Notes: generated by a model from the letters alone, not told the origin. Numbered from the stretch's first letter, positions 51,104 to 59,973 are shown. The stretch is 64,000 nt of DNA from DSOI01 sp041394885 (GCA_041394885.1 JAWKHI010000010.1:1-64000), one strand, 5' to 3'. Translations and numbers: made by a program.

Positions 51104-53673
51104 TCCCCCGATGGCGTGTCATCGCCGCCGTCGCCGGCCGCGAGTTCTCTTCCTACTTCGGGTCGCCCACCGGCTACGTTTTCATCACCCTCTTCGTGTT
51201 CCTGAGTGCCGTCGCCGCCTTCTGGCAGGAGCGATTCTTCCTCAACAATCTCTGCAATCTCGATCAATTGAACGCCTGGTTCCCGTACCTGCTGGTCTTC
51301 CTGATCCCGGCCATCACCATGTCGCTGTGGGCCGAGGAACGCCGTCAGGGAACCGAAGAGCTCATCCTTACCCTTCCCGCCCGCGACGCCGAGCTCCTGC
51401 TGGGCAAATACGCGGCCGCGCTCGCCATCTACACCGTCGCGCTCCTTTTTTCCCTCAGCCATGTCGTGGTCTTGTCCTGGCTCGGGTCCCCGGACCCGGG
51501 GATGATCGTCGCCACCTACCTGGGCTACTGGCTGCTCGGGGCAGCCCTGCTGCCCCTCGGCCTTCTCGCTTCACAGCTTACCGACAATCTCACCGTCGCC
51601 TTCATCCTCGGCGCGGTGTTTTGCGGCCTGCCCGTGTTTCTCCGGCAAGCCGGTGCGATCCTCGCCGGACGCGCCCAAAGGCTCGCCGAACAGCTCTCCG
51701 CGGTGGACCAGTTTCGTGACCTCGCCAGCGGAATCGTCACCACCGGCTCACTCGTCTACTTCGCCGCGCTTGCCGCTGCCGTGCTCTACTTGAATGTGAA
51801 ACTCGTCGGAAGACGGCGCTGGCGCAGCCCTTCCCTCGGCGCGCATTACACCGTCCGCGGACTCGCCCTCGTCACCGCCGCGCTGGCCCTCGCCGTCATC
51901 GCAGGACGCTCCGGCGTGCGCGCCGACGTCACCAGCGAACAGGTCCATTCGCTTTCCGATGGCACCCGCAAGCTGATCGCCTCGCTCGACCCCAAACGCC
52001 CCGTGTCCATTCAGGCCTATCTCAGCCCGGAAGTGCCCCGCGCCTACCTCGATATCCGCAACGACCTCTCCCATTTCCTGCGCGAGTTTGCCGCCATCGG
52101 ACGCGAACGCGTCAACGTCCGCATCGTCGACACAGTCAAGTATTCTCCCGAAGCGCGCGAAGCGCGCGAGCGCTACGGAATCCAGCCCTTCCGGGTCCCC
52201 GCCACCGAAGAAAGCGCTTCGTCGGTTAACGAGATCTTTCTCGCACTCGTGTTTGCCTGCGCCGGCGAGGAGTTCGTCATTCCCGCCTTTGACCGCGGGC
52301 TGCCGGTCGAGTACGAACTGATGCGGTCCATCCGAGTGGTGTCGAAAGCGGAACGAAAAAAGATCGGCATTCTCCAGACCGGCGCTAAACTCTTTGGCGG
52401 GTTCGATTTCGAGCGGCGCGCGCAGTCCAACGAATGGTCGATCGTGGCCGAGCTGAAAAAGCAATACGAGGTGTCGGAAGTCTCAGCCGAAGGCGACTAC
52501 CCCGAAATCGATGTGCTGCTCGCCGCGCTTCCCCATACCCTCACCAAAGCGCAGGCCGCCCGCCTCACCGCCTACGTCGAGACGGGAAAACCCGTGCTGC
52601 TGCTGGTAGACCCCCTCCCCGCGTTCAATCTCCAACTGTCTCCCCAGCCCGATGAGGGCAGTCCCCCGGCCGACCTCCGCCCCCTGCTCCGCACCCTCGG
52701 CATGGATTGGGACACCGCTCGCGTGGTGTGGGACACCTACAATCCCCATCCGCAGCTTCGATCTCTCCCGCAAGAGGTGGTGTTCGTCGCCAAGACCGGA
52801 TTCTCCGCCGCGGACCCGGTTACCTCAGGCATGCAGGAAGCCGTGCTGCTCTACCCCGGCTGGCTCAAGGATCGCGGCGACGGAAAGGTCAAGGTAACAC
52901 CCCTGCTCGAAACCGGCCTCGCGTCCGGCACCCTCCGCTGGACGCAGTTGGTCGAACGAACCATGTTCGGAACCGCCATGGCGCAAGGCTTGCCCCACAA
53001 GCCCGACGGCCAGAAGTACATGCTTGCCGCCCGCGCCACCGGGCCCGGAAGAAAGGCCGTGGTGATCGCCGACGTGGACCTGATCGGGGAAGAGTTCTTT
53101 CAGATCCGCCGCCGTGGTGTCGAGAATCTCAATTTCGACAACGTCACCTTCGTTCTGAACGCGATCGACTCATTGGCGGGTGAGGATGCGTTCATCTCGC
53201 TCCGCAAGCGCCGCCCCCGCCATCGGACGCTCGAGGCGCTGGAAGCACGCACTCGCGAGTTCGAACAAAAGCGCGACGCCGATTCTCAAGCCGCCGCCGC
53301 GCTCGCCGAAAAGCGCCTGCAGGAAGCGCAAACCCGCCTCGACACCGCGGTGGCCGCCGTCCGCGCGCGCGGCGATCTCGACGATCAGGCTAAACAGATC
53401 ATGATCTCGAGCATCGAGTCCGCCGAGAACCGGCGGCTCCAGGTAGCCCGCACCAACATCGAGGATGAACGGCGCAGAGAGATGGAAGATGCCCGCGCCC
53501 GCATGGAAACTTCCGTCCGCGGCATCCAGAGCACCATCAAGCTCTTGGCGGTTACGCTGCCCCCGATCCCCGCGTTCCTCCTGTTCCTCGTCATGTCCGC
53601 CCGCAAGATCGCTCGCGAGAGGGCGCGAATCTCCACCGATCGCCTCGTTCGGCCCAAGGAGGACGCAGAATGA
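51100..53673 (+). CDS. Fused ABC-2 permease and GldG-like periplasmic protein
   Basis: This 857-residue protein joins two parts usually made separately. The N-terminal ~230 residues form a six-helix ABC-2 permease (FSSYFGSPTGYVFITLFVFL, GTEELILTLPARD, then four hydrophobic helices). A transmembrane helix near 250-268 then leads to a GldG-type domain (SLSDGTRKLIASLDPKRPVS, AYLSPEVPRAY, ESASSVNEIFL, VLLAALPHTLTKAQAARLTA). A coiled coil (about 705-790) and a final helix (ITLLAVTLPPIPAFLLFL-like) follow. The start is GTG at 51100, overlapping the ATPase stop. It probably couples ATP use to an envelope or surface process. Confidence 0.82.
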   Translation: MIPRWRVIAAVAGREFSSYFGSPTGYVFITLFVFLSAVAAFWQERFFLNNLCNLDQLNAWFPYLLVFLIPAITMSLWAEERRQGTEELILTLPARDAELLLGKYAAALAIYTVALLFSLSHVVVLSWLGSPDPGMIVATYLGYWLLGAALLPLGLLASQLTDNLTVAFILGAVFCGLPVFLRQAGAILAGRAQRLAEQLSAVDQFRDLASGIVTTGSLVYFAALAAAVLYLNVKLVGRRRWRSPSLGAHYTVRGLALVTAALALAVIAGRSGVRADVTSEQVHSLSDGTRKLIASLDPKRPVSIQAYLSPEVPRAYLDIRNDLSHFLREFAAIGRERVNVRIVDTVKYSPEAREARERYGIQPFRVPATEESASSVNEIFLALVFACAGEEFVIPAFDRGLPVEYELMRSIRVVSKAERKKIGILQTGAKLFGGFDFERRAQSNEWSIVAELKKQYEVSEVSAEGDYPEIDVLLAALPHTLTKAQAARLTAYVETGKPVLLLVDPLPAFNLQLSPQPDEGSPPADLRPLLRTLGMDWDTARVVWDTYNPHPQLRSLPQEVVFVAKTGFSAADPVTSGMQEAVLLYPGWLKDRGDGKVKVTPLLETGLASGTLRWTQLVERTMFGTAMAQGLPHKPDGQKYMLAARATGPGRKAVVIADVDLIGEEFFQIRRRGVENLNFDNVTFVLNAIDSLAGEDAFISLRKRRPRHRTLEALEARTREFEQKRDADSQAAAALAEKRLQEAQTRLDTAVAAVRARGDLDDQAKQIMISSIESAENRRLQVARTNIEDERRREMEDARARMETSVRGIQSTIKLLAVTLPPIPAFLLFLVMSARKIARERARISTDRLVRPKEDAE

Positions 53674-54884
53674 GTTCCGAACCCGTTCGCACCTTCCTGT
53701 TCGTCGCCGCAGCCGCGGTCCTGGTCGCCATCGCCGCCTCCTTCTCTCCCGAATCGGCCAGCTCGGAAATCTTTTCCGATACCGGCGAGGAGTTCTTTCC
53801 CGGCTTTCATGACGCCTCGAAAGTAGCCGCCATTGAGGTAGTGGACTACGACGAAACCGAGGCGGTGGCCCGCCCGCTCAAGGTGGAACTGCGCAAAGGC
53901 CGCTACCTGATCACATCCCATGGCGACTATCCCGCCGACGGCAAAGGCCGCATGGCCGCCATCGCCGCCGCGCTCGTCGATCTCAAAAAACAGGAGCCCG
54001 TCTCGGACCGGCTCGAAGACCATGCCACCTTCGGCGTGATTGACCCCCTGGACACCAAAAGCGCCAGCCTCACCGGACGTGGCAAACGCGCCACACTCCG
54101 CGACGCCGGCGGGCTGAAACTGGCCGACCTGATCCTCGGCGCCAAAGTGAAGGACAAAGAGGGCTACCGCTACGTCCGCCTGCCGGGACAAAAGCGGACC
54201 TACGCCGTCAAAACCGAGGCCGATCCATCCGCGGAGTTTGCCGATTGGGTCGAGGCCAACCTCCTCCGCGTCCGGTCCGCCGACATCGTCAAGCTCACGC
54301 TCAACTCCTACCAGATCGACGAGCAGTTCGGCCGGCTCCTGAACGCGCAGCGCACCGTGATGTCCCGGGATCAAGGCACGTGGAGCCCACAAGCGAATTC
54401 GATCGCTTCGGCCATGGCGTCGCTCCGCGTAGCCGGCGCCCGGCCAAAGCCGCCCGAACTGGCCGCCCAGCTTCGCAGCAAGCGCCTCGAACTGACCCTG
54501 GACACCGTGATGAGCCTCCGCCAAAGAGGCTACTACATCGCGCCCGGTGGATCCCTGCTGTCCAACGAAGGCGAGTTGATCGCCGAGACGAACAAGGGCG
54601 TCACCTACGTGCTCCGTTTCGGCGAAGTCGTCACCGATTCCTCTGCTTCCGGCGCCGCCGCCGCGAAGCCGAAAGAAGACCGCTACCTGTTCGTCACCGT
54701 CTCCTCGAAAAATCCCGAATCGGAGTCCCTCGCAAAGTCTCTCGACGCGAAATTCTCCGATTGGTACTACATCATCCGCGGAGAGGACTTCGCAAGGCTC
54801 CGCCCTGCAGCCACAAAGGCGCGCACGCCGGATCCCGTACCCGCGCCACAGCCGCCGGTGCGTCTGCCCGCTCCACCGCGCTAA
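53670..54884 (+). CDS. DUF4340 domain protein
   Basis: This 404-residue protein has an N-terminal membrane anchor or signal (TFLFVAAAAVLVAIAAS) and a DUF4340 body. The DUF4340 marks are DASKVAAIEVVDYDE, FGVIDPLDTKSASLTGRGKR, LADLILGAKVKDKEGYRYVR and VRSADIVKLTLNSY. The C-terminus is Pro/Ala-rich. DUF4340 genes regularly follow GldG-like permease genes, as here (4-nt overlap), suggesting a periplasmic subunit of the same machine. Function unproved. Confidence 0.82.
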   Translation: MSSEPVRTFLFVAAAAVLVAIAASFSPESASSEIFSDTGEEFFPGFHDASKVAAIEVVDYDETEAVARPLKVELRKGRYLITSHGDYPADGKGRMAAIAAALVDLKKQEPVSDRLEDHATFGVIDPLDTKSASLTGRGKRATLRDAGGLKLADLILGAKVKDKEGYRYVRLPGQKRTYAVKTEADPSAEFADWVEANLLRVRSADIVKLTLNSYQIDEQFGRLLNAQRTVMSRDQGTWSPQANSIASAMASLRVAGARPKPPELAAQLRSKRLELTLDTVMSLRQRGYYIAPGGSLLSNEGELIAETNKGVTYVLRFGEVVTDSSASGAAAAKPKEDRYLFVTVSSKNPESESLAKSLDAKFSDWYYIIRGEDFARLRPAATKARTPDPVPAPQPPVRLPAPPR

Positions 54885-54891
54885 CCAAAAC

Positions 54892-57800
54892 TCAGTAGAT
54901 CAGTTTCAGCGCGAACTGGAACTGCCGCATCGAACTCGCCACCGAACTGATCTGGCCGCCCACCGGCCTGTCCACAGTCCCGTTCGGCAGATTGAAATGG
55001 GCTTCGTTCAGAACGTTGAATCCCTCTGCCCGGAACTGCAGGCGGATCCGCTCGGTGAGATCGAAGTTCCTCGCCACCGTTGCATCCAGGTTCACCAGAC
55101 CCGGACCGGTGATGACGTTCCGTCCCGAATTGCCGAACCGGAAGCCCGTGAAGGTGGTGAAGGCCGTCGTATCGAACCAGCGCTCCGGCTTCCGTTGATC
55201 GCGAGGCAGATTGCCGTTCCCGATCCGGTCCGGACGCACGCCGCCGGTCGAATTGGCCAGGTTCGTGCCCAGGCCCGGCGTCAGCGGCAATCCGGACTGA
55301 GCGGCGAACAGCGTCGAAAGCTGCCATCCTCCGAGCACCCGCGCCGCGATGCCCTCTTTCGCCAACCCGTGCCCCTTGCCGAGCGGAATCTCCCACACGA
55401 TGCTGCTGAAAAACCGCTGCCGCATATCTTCCGGTGACAGCGCCTTTTCCGGAGCCAGGATCGTACTCCGCTGGCCGATCTCCCCGGCCATCGTTTTGCT
55501 CCAGGTGTACCCGTTCAGCGACGAAAGGCCGGACCGGAAACGCTTCTCGAACTTCAGCTCGAGCCCCTGGTAGTTGGCCGTGCCGAACGGGACGTCGGTC
55601 TGGATCGTCGCCAGGTTCGGGAACGCGCGCCGCGGGCCGATGGCCCCGGGCCCCGGCTCGGGCTGGTTGCGGTCAATCGCCGTCAGCCTCCGGTGGCCTG
55701 TGTTGGTGCCCACATACGCCGCCGACGCAACCGCGTTGCCGAATACCGTCTGCTGGATGTTGATATTCCACTGATGCGTGATCCCTTCCGGAAACGCAAA
55801 CGGCCAGACGGTGGCGAGCGACCGCCCATTGATCGTATCGGGATTCAACGCGCTGGCCGCGAATCCGTCCCGCACGATCACGTTGGATCGCTGCGCCACG
55901 CTCGGCGACGGGATGTCCACCGCCAGGTAGAACGGTGGATTCTGGAACGGTTGGCTTCCCGCCGGCAACTGCGCCAGCCCGTCATAGAAGATCCCGTATC
56001 CGGACCGGATCACCGTCTTCGGCGTCAACTGAAACGCGAATCCGATGCGCGGCGCGAAGTTGTTGGCGTCGCGCTGCTGGAATGACCGTGCTTCGGCGCC
56101 CCCGCCGGACACCCGGACCAGGGTTCCAAAACCCGGTTGTCCAGGCTCGAACTGAAAGTTGGCCACTCGATCCCGCTTCTCCCAGTAAGGCTGCTGGTAT
56201 TCATAACGGAATCCCAGGTTCAAGGTAAGCTTTGAAGTTACTTTGAAGTTGTCCTGCACATAGTATTCCTGCGCGAGGGAAACTTGCGTGGCGTCGCGCG
56301 GCGTGCTCAGGCTGGCGGTGTTGGTGTATCCGAGCAGCGCGTCGGCGAACGAATTCCCCGCCCCCCGGCCCGCTTGCGCCGCTGTGAACTGCCCATTGAA
56401 AAAGAAGCGCCCCCGGGCGAAATCCGTCGTCCCGGAGTAGCGCAGAAACTGACGCAGGTTTCCACCGAACCGCACCGAATGGCGGCCCCGGTTCCAGGAG
56501 AGGTTGTCCACTAATTGCCGCACGTCCACGTTCTTCGGATCGGGAGCGAAACTCCGGTCCCCGATGTTGGCGAAGCCCGTCAGGCTGAAAAACGGCAGCC
56601 CCGCGATGTCGGCGCGGTCAAACAGCCCCTTGAACCCGAACTGCTCCCACAACCTTTCCCGGTTCGCCGTGTCGATCAGCCCCGCGTTCCGCGTGTACGC
56701 CAGTCGAAACTCGTTCACCAGGCTCGCGCCCCCAAAGATGTGCGTTTCGCTGAACACCGCCGAATGCGCCTTCGCGATCCGGGTGGCCGTGTCGCCGCCC
56801 GACGCCGGCACTGGCAGTCCGCCGCCTTCCAGCCGGAAGCGGTCGTGATAGCTATAGCGCAAAAACATCGTGTCGGACTCGCGGAACCGGTGGTCGAAGC
56901 GCGTATCGATCTGATCGTCGCGATCGTTCCGCGGGCTGTTGAACACGAAGTTCTGCACGCCGGCGCGGTTCGGATCGGGATAGAGATTCAGTAGCTGGAC
57001 CGACACCGGGTCCACGCGCGATGCCGGAATCGCATTGTTGGGGAACCGCTGCCGCAGTCCCGCCGCATCCTGCGTCGCCGGATCGTAGATGCCGATACTG
57101 CCGAAGTTGCCCTGCTTCATCGCCAAATCCGGAACCACACCCAGGCGCGTCAGCTTCTCGCGGATCCGTGTGCCCTGATGGGAGGCGAAGAAAAACGTGC
57201 GATCGCGGCGGATCGGCCCGCCAATGGTCCCTCCGAACTGGTTCAGGCGGAACGGCGGCTTGGCCCGTCCGCTGTTGAAGAAATCGTTCGCGTCCAGCTT
57301 GTCGTTTCGCAGAAACTCGAACAGGGCCCCATGAAACTCGTTGGTGCCGCTCTTGGTGGTCACCTGGATCACGCCGCCGCCGCCGCGGCCAAACTCCGCC
57401 GAGATGTTGTGCGTGTCGATCTTGAATTCCTGAATCGCGTCCACCGACGGCTTCACCACCTGATTGGAGGCGATTACCACTCCCGTGCTGTAGTTGTTGT
57501 TGTCGGCGCCGTCCATCACGAACTGGTTTTGCCACATGTTGGCGCCGTTCACCGAAAACGCATCGGTGACGAAGTTGCGCGCCCGCGACGGCAACACCCC
57601 GGGCACCAGCAGCGCGAGTTGTTGATAATTGCGCCCGTTCAGGGGCATATTGACGATCGTTGCGTTCTCGATCACCTGGTCCAGGCTCGACGTCTCGGCT
57701 TGTAGCAGCGGCACCGCCCCGCTCACCTCCACAACCTCCGACACCGCTCCCACCGTGAGTTGAAGGTCGATCCGCGCCCGGTCGCCCGCATGCAGCGCCA

Positions 57801-58068
57801 CGTCGGCGCGTTTGACGGTCTGAAAACCCTGTTTGGTGAACTCGATCTCGTACGCGGCAACCGGCAGCGCGGTGATGACGTAGGCGCCGGATTCGTTGCT
57901 GGTGGCCCGGTAGATCAATCCGTTGGCCCGGTTCACGGCCTGCACGCTGGCCTCAGGCACCGCGGCGCCTGAGGTGTCCGTAATCAGTCCGGTAATGGTG
58001 GCCGTGTCGGTCTGCGCGAATGCTGCGCCCGCCAGAACAAGCGCGCCCGCGATGAGTGTGCGAAGCAT
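54892..58068 (-). CDS. TonB-dependent receptor-like outer-membrane protein (Oar/CarboxypepD-reg type)
   Basis: This is a 1058-residue protein. A signal peptide (LRTLIAGALVLAGAAFAQ) leads into a carboxypeptidase-regulatory domain (about 22-105: ITGLITDTSGAAVPEASVQA ... AYEIEFTKQGF). A plug follows (PLNGRNYQQLALLVPGVLP, FSVNGANMWQNQFVMDGADN, GGGVIQVTTKSGTNEFHGAL), then a long barrel ending in FALKLIY. The group is the large acidobacterial Oar-like set, taken to move or bind large ligands. It is a single gene with its own sigma70-type promoter (58113-58143) and a 5'-UTR hairpin. GGGGG lies 7 nt before the ATG. Confidence 0.87.
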   Translation of the reverse strand: MLRTLIAGALVLAGAAFAQTDTATITGLITDTSGAAVPEASVQAVNRANGLIYRATSNESGAYVITALPVAAYEIEFTKQGFQTVKRADVALHAGDRARIDLQLTVGAVSEVVEVSGAVPLLQAETSSLDQVIENATIVNMPLNGRNYQQLALLVPGVLPSRARNFVTDAFSVNGANMWQNQFVMDGADNNNYSTGVVIASNQVVKPSVDAIQEFKIDTHNISAEFGRGGGGVIQVTTKSGTNEFHGALFEFLRNDKLDANDFFNSGRAKPPFRLNQFGGTIGGPIRRDRTFFFASHQGTRIREKLTRLGVVPDLAMKQGNFGSIGIYDPATQDAAGLRQRFPNNAIPASRVDPVSVQLLNLYPDPNRAGVQNFVFNSPRNDRDDQIDTRFDHRFRESDTMFLRYSYHDRFRLEGGGLPVPASGGDTATRIAKAHSAVFSETHIFGGASLVNEFRLAYTRNAGLIDTANRERLWEQFGFKGLFDRADIAGLPFFSLTGFANIGDRSFAPDPKNVDVRQLVDNLSWNRGRHSVRFGGNLRQFLRYSGTTDFARGRFFFNGQFTAAQAGRGAGNSFADALLGYTNTASLSTPRDATQVSLAQEYYVQDNFKVTSKLTLNLGFRYEYQQPYWEKRDRVANFQFEPGQPGFGTLVRVSGGGAEARSFQQRDANNFAPRIGFAFQLTPKTVIRSGYGIFYDGLAQLPAGSQPFQNPPFYLAVDIPSPSVAQRSNVIVRDGFAASALNPDTINGRSLATVWPFAFPEGITHQWNINIQQTVFGNAVASAAYVGTNTGHRRLTAIDRNQPEPGPGAIGPRRAFPNLATIQTDVPFGTANYQGLELKFEKRFRSGLSSLNGYTWSKTMAGEIGQRSTILAPEKALSPEDMRQRFFSSIVWEIPLGKGHGLAKEGIAARVLGGWQLSTLFAAQSGLPLTPGLGTNLANSTGGVRPDRIGNGNLPRDQRKPERWFDTTAFTTFTGFRFGNSGRNVITGPGLVNLDATVARNFDLTERIRLQFRAEGFNVLNEAHFNLPNGTVDRPVGGQISSVASSMRQFQFALKLIY

Positions 58069-58087
58069 GACTACCCCCTGAGCAAAT

Positions 58088-58104
58088 CCGCGGTCATGCC
58101 GCGG
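58088..58104 (-). other. 5'-UTR hairpin of the TonB-type receptor mRNA
   Basis: CCGCGG (58088-58093), 5-nt loop and CCGCGG (58099-58104): a 6-bp GC-only stem that starts about 2 nt after the expected +1 (about 58106). Hairpins at the 5' end often protect mRNA or tune translation. Confidence 0.4.
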
Positions 58105-58112
58105 CTGGACGC

Positions 58113-58143
58113 ATTATATACATTGATCGTTCACCGCCGTCAA
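58113..58143 (-). promoter_or_regulatory. Sigma70-type promoter of the TonB-type receptor gene
   Basis: On the minus strand, -35 TTGACG (58143-58138) and -10 TATAAT (58118-58113) with a 19-nt spacer; the overlapping TATATA would give 17 nt. Expected +1 near 58106, giving a 38-nt leader. The best consensus promoter in the window. Confidence 0.6.
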
Positions 58144-58183
58144 CACTCCTTCGCCCCGGCCGCCAACCCGCGCCGGACAATAC

Positions 58184-58222
58184 AAAAAAAGCGCCGGGCA
58201 TCCTTGGGGGAGATGCCCGGCG
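58184..58222 (-). terminator. Intrinsic terminator of the molybdopterin-binding-like gene
   Basis: On the minus strand an 11-bp perfect stem (arms 58222-58212 and 58202-58192, CGCCGGGCATC with its complement) with a 9-nt loop is followed, after one C, by seven Ts (58190-58184). It lies about 70 nt after the gene's stop (58294). A textbook rho-independent terminator. Confidence 0.85.
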
Positions 58223-58293
58223 TGCGGAGGAGGAGGTCCGTCGCCAACTGGAGGAGAGCAGGCGGAGCGGACCTCGGAGGAGATCGATTGTCG

Positions 58294-59265
58294 CTAGCCC
58301 AGGAGCCCTCCGTGGCCCAGGGCCGCCAACTCCCAGCCCGACAACCGGTATCGGGCGAGCATGGGAGGAAGAACCAGGTCGACGACGTTCGGCTTCGCGG
58401 ACCGGTAGCAGCCCGGCGCCGACACGATCGGAACGTCATCCTTGTAGCCGAGTAGCAGCAAATTGCCCGGCTCCACCGGAGCCAGAAACTTCTCGATGTG
58501 CGAATCCACGCTTGCCATCGCGCGTCCGATCACGTCTTCCGGACCCGCGGGCGCCGTCGTCGACGCAACCAGGATCGTCGTCGGACGCGACCGTAGCATG
58601 TGCTGCAGCGCTCGCACCACCGAGCTTTCCTCTTCTACCGCATTCAACACGAAACTGGGTGCGATGTTGAACCGCTCCAGTCTCTGCCGCATGATGCTCT
58701 CGAACAACTGCCGCGCGCGTTCTCCCTGAATCGGATCGGTATAGAGAACGCCCACCTGCGGCGTCCGGATCGGTCGTGCCTGTAGAATCGGTCCGCGCTC
58801 TCTCAGAATATTGATAATGGCTTCCAACTGCGCCTTCGCCACCGCGAATGGCGCGCTCTTCACCGTGGCGATGCGCGTACCCGCCTTGGCGAAACTGAAA
58901 TTCAATGTGGTCGCGATCACGATGCTCGCCGCATTGTTGATCTGCTTTAGCAACTCATCGTCGATCAGCACGCAGCAATCGTCTGTGGCGAACAGATTCG
59001 CGCGCCCTCCCGCGGCCAGACGGATTTCCACGCAACCGCAGCCGATCGCTTGCGCCACCGCCATCACCGCATCGTCTTCTCCTACCTCACCTTCCTCCAA
59101 CTCGGTGACCCATATCTGAGCCATGCCCTCGGTCTCGAGCAGGCGGATATCGTCCTCGCTAATGACATGTCCTTTGGCCAGCAGCTTGCGGCCGCCCGGC
59201 CGGAATATGGTGCAACACAGGATGCGACCAATCGAGTCTCTCACATCAACGGTTTGAGCCCTCAT
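58294..59265 (-). CDS. Molybdopterin-binding-like protein (MoaB/MoeA-type domain), solitary
   Basis: This 323-residue protein has an N-terminal domain (TVDVRDSIGRILCCTIFRPG, RKLLAKGHVISEDDIRLLET) resembling MoeA domain I. A central part (VGVLYTDPIQGERARQLFES, then TTILVASTTAPAGPEDVIGRA) resembles the MoaB/Mog fold. The C-terminal YRSAKPNVVDLVLPPMLARY matches proteins annotated as molybdopterin-binding. The typical MoeA/MoaB catalytic set (G-G-T-G) is not seen; STTAP takes its place, so it may bind rather than process the cofactor. No other molybdenum gene lies near. A TATAGT -10 box lies 22 nt before the ATG. Confidence 0.72.
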   Translation of the reverse strand: MRAQTVDVRDSIGRILCCTIFRPGGRKLLAKGHVISEDDIRLLETEGMAQIWVTELEEGEVGEDDAVMAVAQAIGCGCVEIRLAAGGRANLFATDDCCVLIDDELLKQINNAASIVIATTLNFSFAKAGTRIATVKSAPFAVAKAQLEAIINILRERGPILQARPIRTPQVGVLYTDPIQGERARQLFESIMRQRLERFNIAPSFVLNAVEEESSVVRALQHMLRSRPTTILVASTTAPAGPEDVIGRAMASVDSHIEKFLAPVEPGNLLLLGYKDDVPIVSAPGCYRSAKPNVVDLVLPPMLARYRLSGWELAALGHGGLLG

Positions 59266-59488
59266 TTGTGAAACTAGCTCCCTCTCACTATATGTCTAGT
59301 ACTACTAGTGCTATTGATCATACCCGAGATCGGGTTACGTGAAAAGCCCTAGTTGCGATTTTTTTTCGCATTTCTAGCGCTAATCAAAGGCTTTAGTGGC
59401 TGCGATGTGTAAGGGTTCTCGCCTAGATTCTAGGTCGTTTGCGGGTATGCCCCCACTCAAACGGGGGCGTCGAAATTACGGGCAGGTA
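59266..59488. repeat. AT-rich intergenic cluster of inverted repeats rich in CTAG
   Basis: This 223-nt gap has no reading frame of note. It holds a series of palindromes: CTAGT-ACT-ACTAG (59297-59309), TGATCA (59316-59321), ACCCGA-GA-TCGGGT (59323-59336), nested arms at 59343-59394 around an 8-T run, CCTAGA-T-TCTAGG (59422-59434) and GCCCCC/GGGGGC with an 8-nt loop (59449-59468). CTAG occurs seven times, plus once at the rsfS stop. The left part contains the molybdopterin-binding-like gene's promoter (TATAGT, 59288-59293, minus strand). Confidence 0.6.
59343..59394. other. Nested inverted-repeat stem with T8 loop
   Basis: Outer arms AAAGCC/GGCTTT (59343-59348 and 59389-59394), middle CTAG/CTAG (59349-59352 and 59374-59377) and inner TGCGA/TCGCA (59354-59358 and 59366-59370) close around a run of Ts (59359-59366). 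It may be a protein-binding site or an RNA 3' structure; there is no standard terminator layout. Confidence 0.45.
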
Positions 59489-59953
59489 CTAGCGCTTCCG
59501 CCCTGTTGGAATCTGGGGCGCATCTCGCCAAAGCCGGTCTAGCTCATAGTATTGACGGGCTTTGTCAGAGAAGACGTGAACCACCAAGTCCCCGAAATCG
59601 AGGAGCACCCACTCCGCGTTAGCGTAGCCTTCCGCCGAATTTGGGGGGTCTCCCGCCGCTTTCATGACTCGGACCACTTCGTCCGCGATCGCCTGCACTT
59701 GGCGCGTATTTGAAGCCGACGCCAACACGAAATAGTCCGCGAATGAGGTCACCGGACGTAGGTCGAGTACTCGAACTTCAGTACCCTTTTTCTCCTCAAT
59801 TGCGTTGACACACAATCTCCACGTGGGAGTGGTGTCTGCTTCCGACGCACCCGCCGGCTTGCGGACTCGTTTGACGGCTGTTTTCTTCGTCGCGGCCTTC
59901 GGGCTGGCGGCCTTCTTGGCGCGAGGGGCGGGCTTAGCGGGCTTGGTGGAAAT
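59489..59953 (-). CDS. rsfS: Ribosome silencing factor RsfS, likely with an AUU start
   Basis: This is 154 residues from the proposed ATT at 59953. The RsfS domain is clear: CVNAIEEKKGTEVRVLDLRP, TSFADYFVLASASNTRQVQA, EGYANAEWVLLDFGDLVVHV and ARQYYELDRLWRDAP. It binds L14 and blocks subunit joining when nutrients run low. A ~40-residue Ala/Lys/Pro-rich N-terminal extension precedes the domain. No ATG, GTG or TTG opens that extension. ATT at 59953 follows AGGAG (59966-59962) by 8 nt. An in-frame TTG just before the domain is an alternative. Divergent from the putative peptidase gene. Confidence 0.88.
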   Translation of the reverse strand: MSTKPAKPAPRAKKAASPKAATKKTAVKRVRKPAGASEADTTPTWRLCVNAIEEKKGTEVRVLDLRPVTSFADYFVLASASNTRQVQAIADEVVRVMKAAGDPPNSAEGYANAEWVLLDFGDLVVHVFSDKARQYYELDRLWRDAPQIPTGRKR

Positions 59954-59973
59954 CGGTATTGCTCCTGTCGCGT

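Noticed and set aside
59297..59309. A TrpR-type operator (CTAGT...ACTAG) upstream of the molybdopterin-binding-like gene
   Set aside because: Half-sites resemble the E. coli operator core, but the spacing differs and no trp gene or TrpR homologue is in the window.
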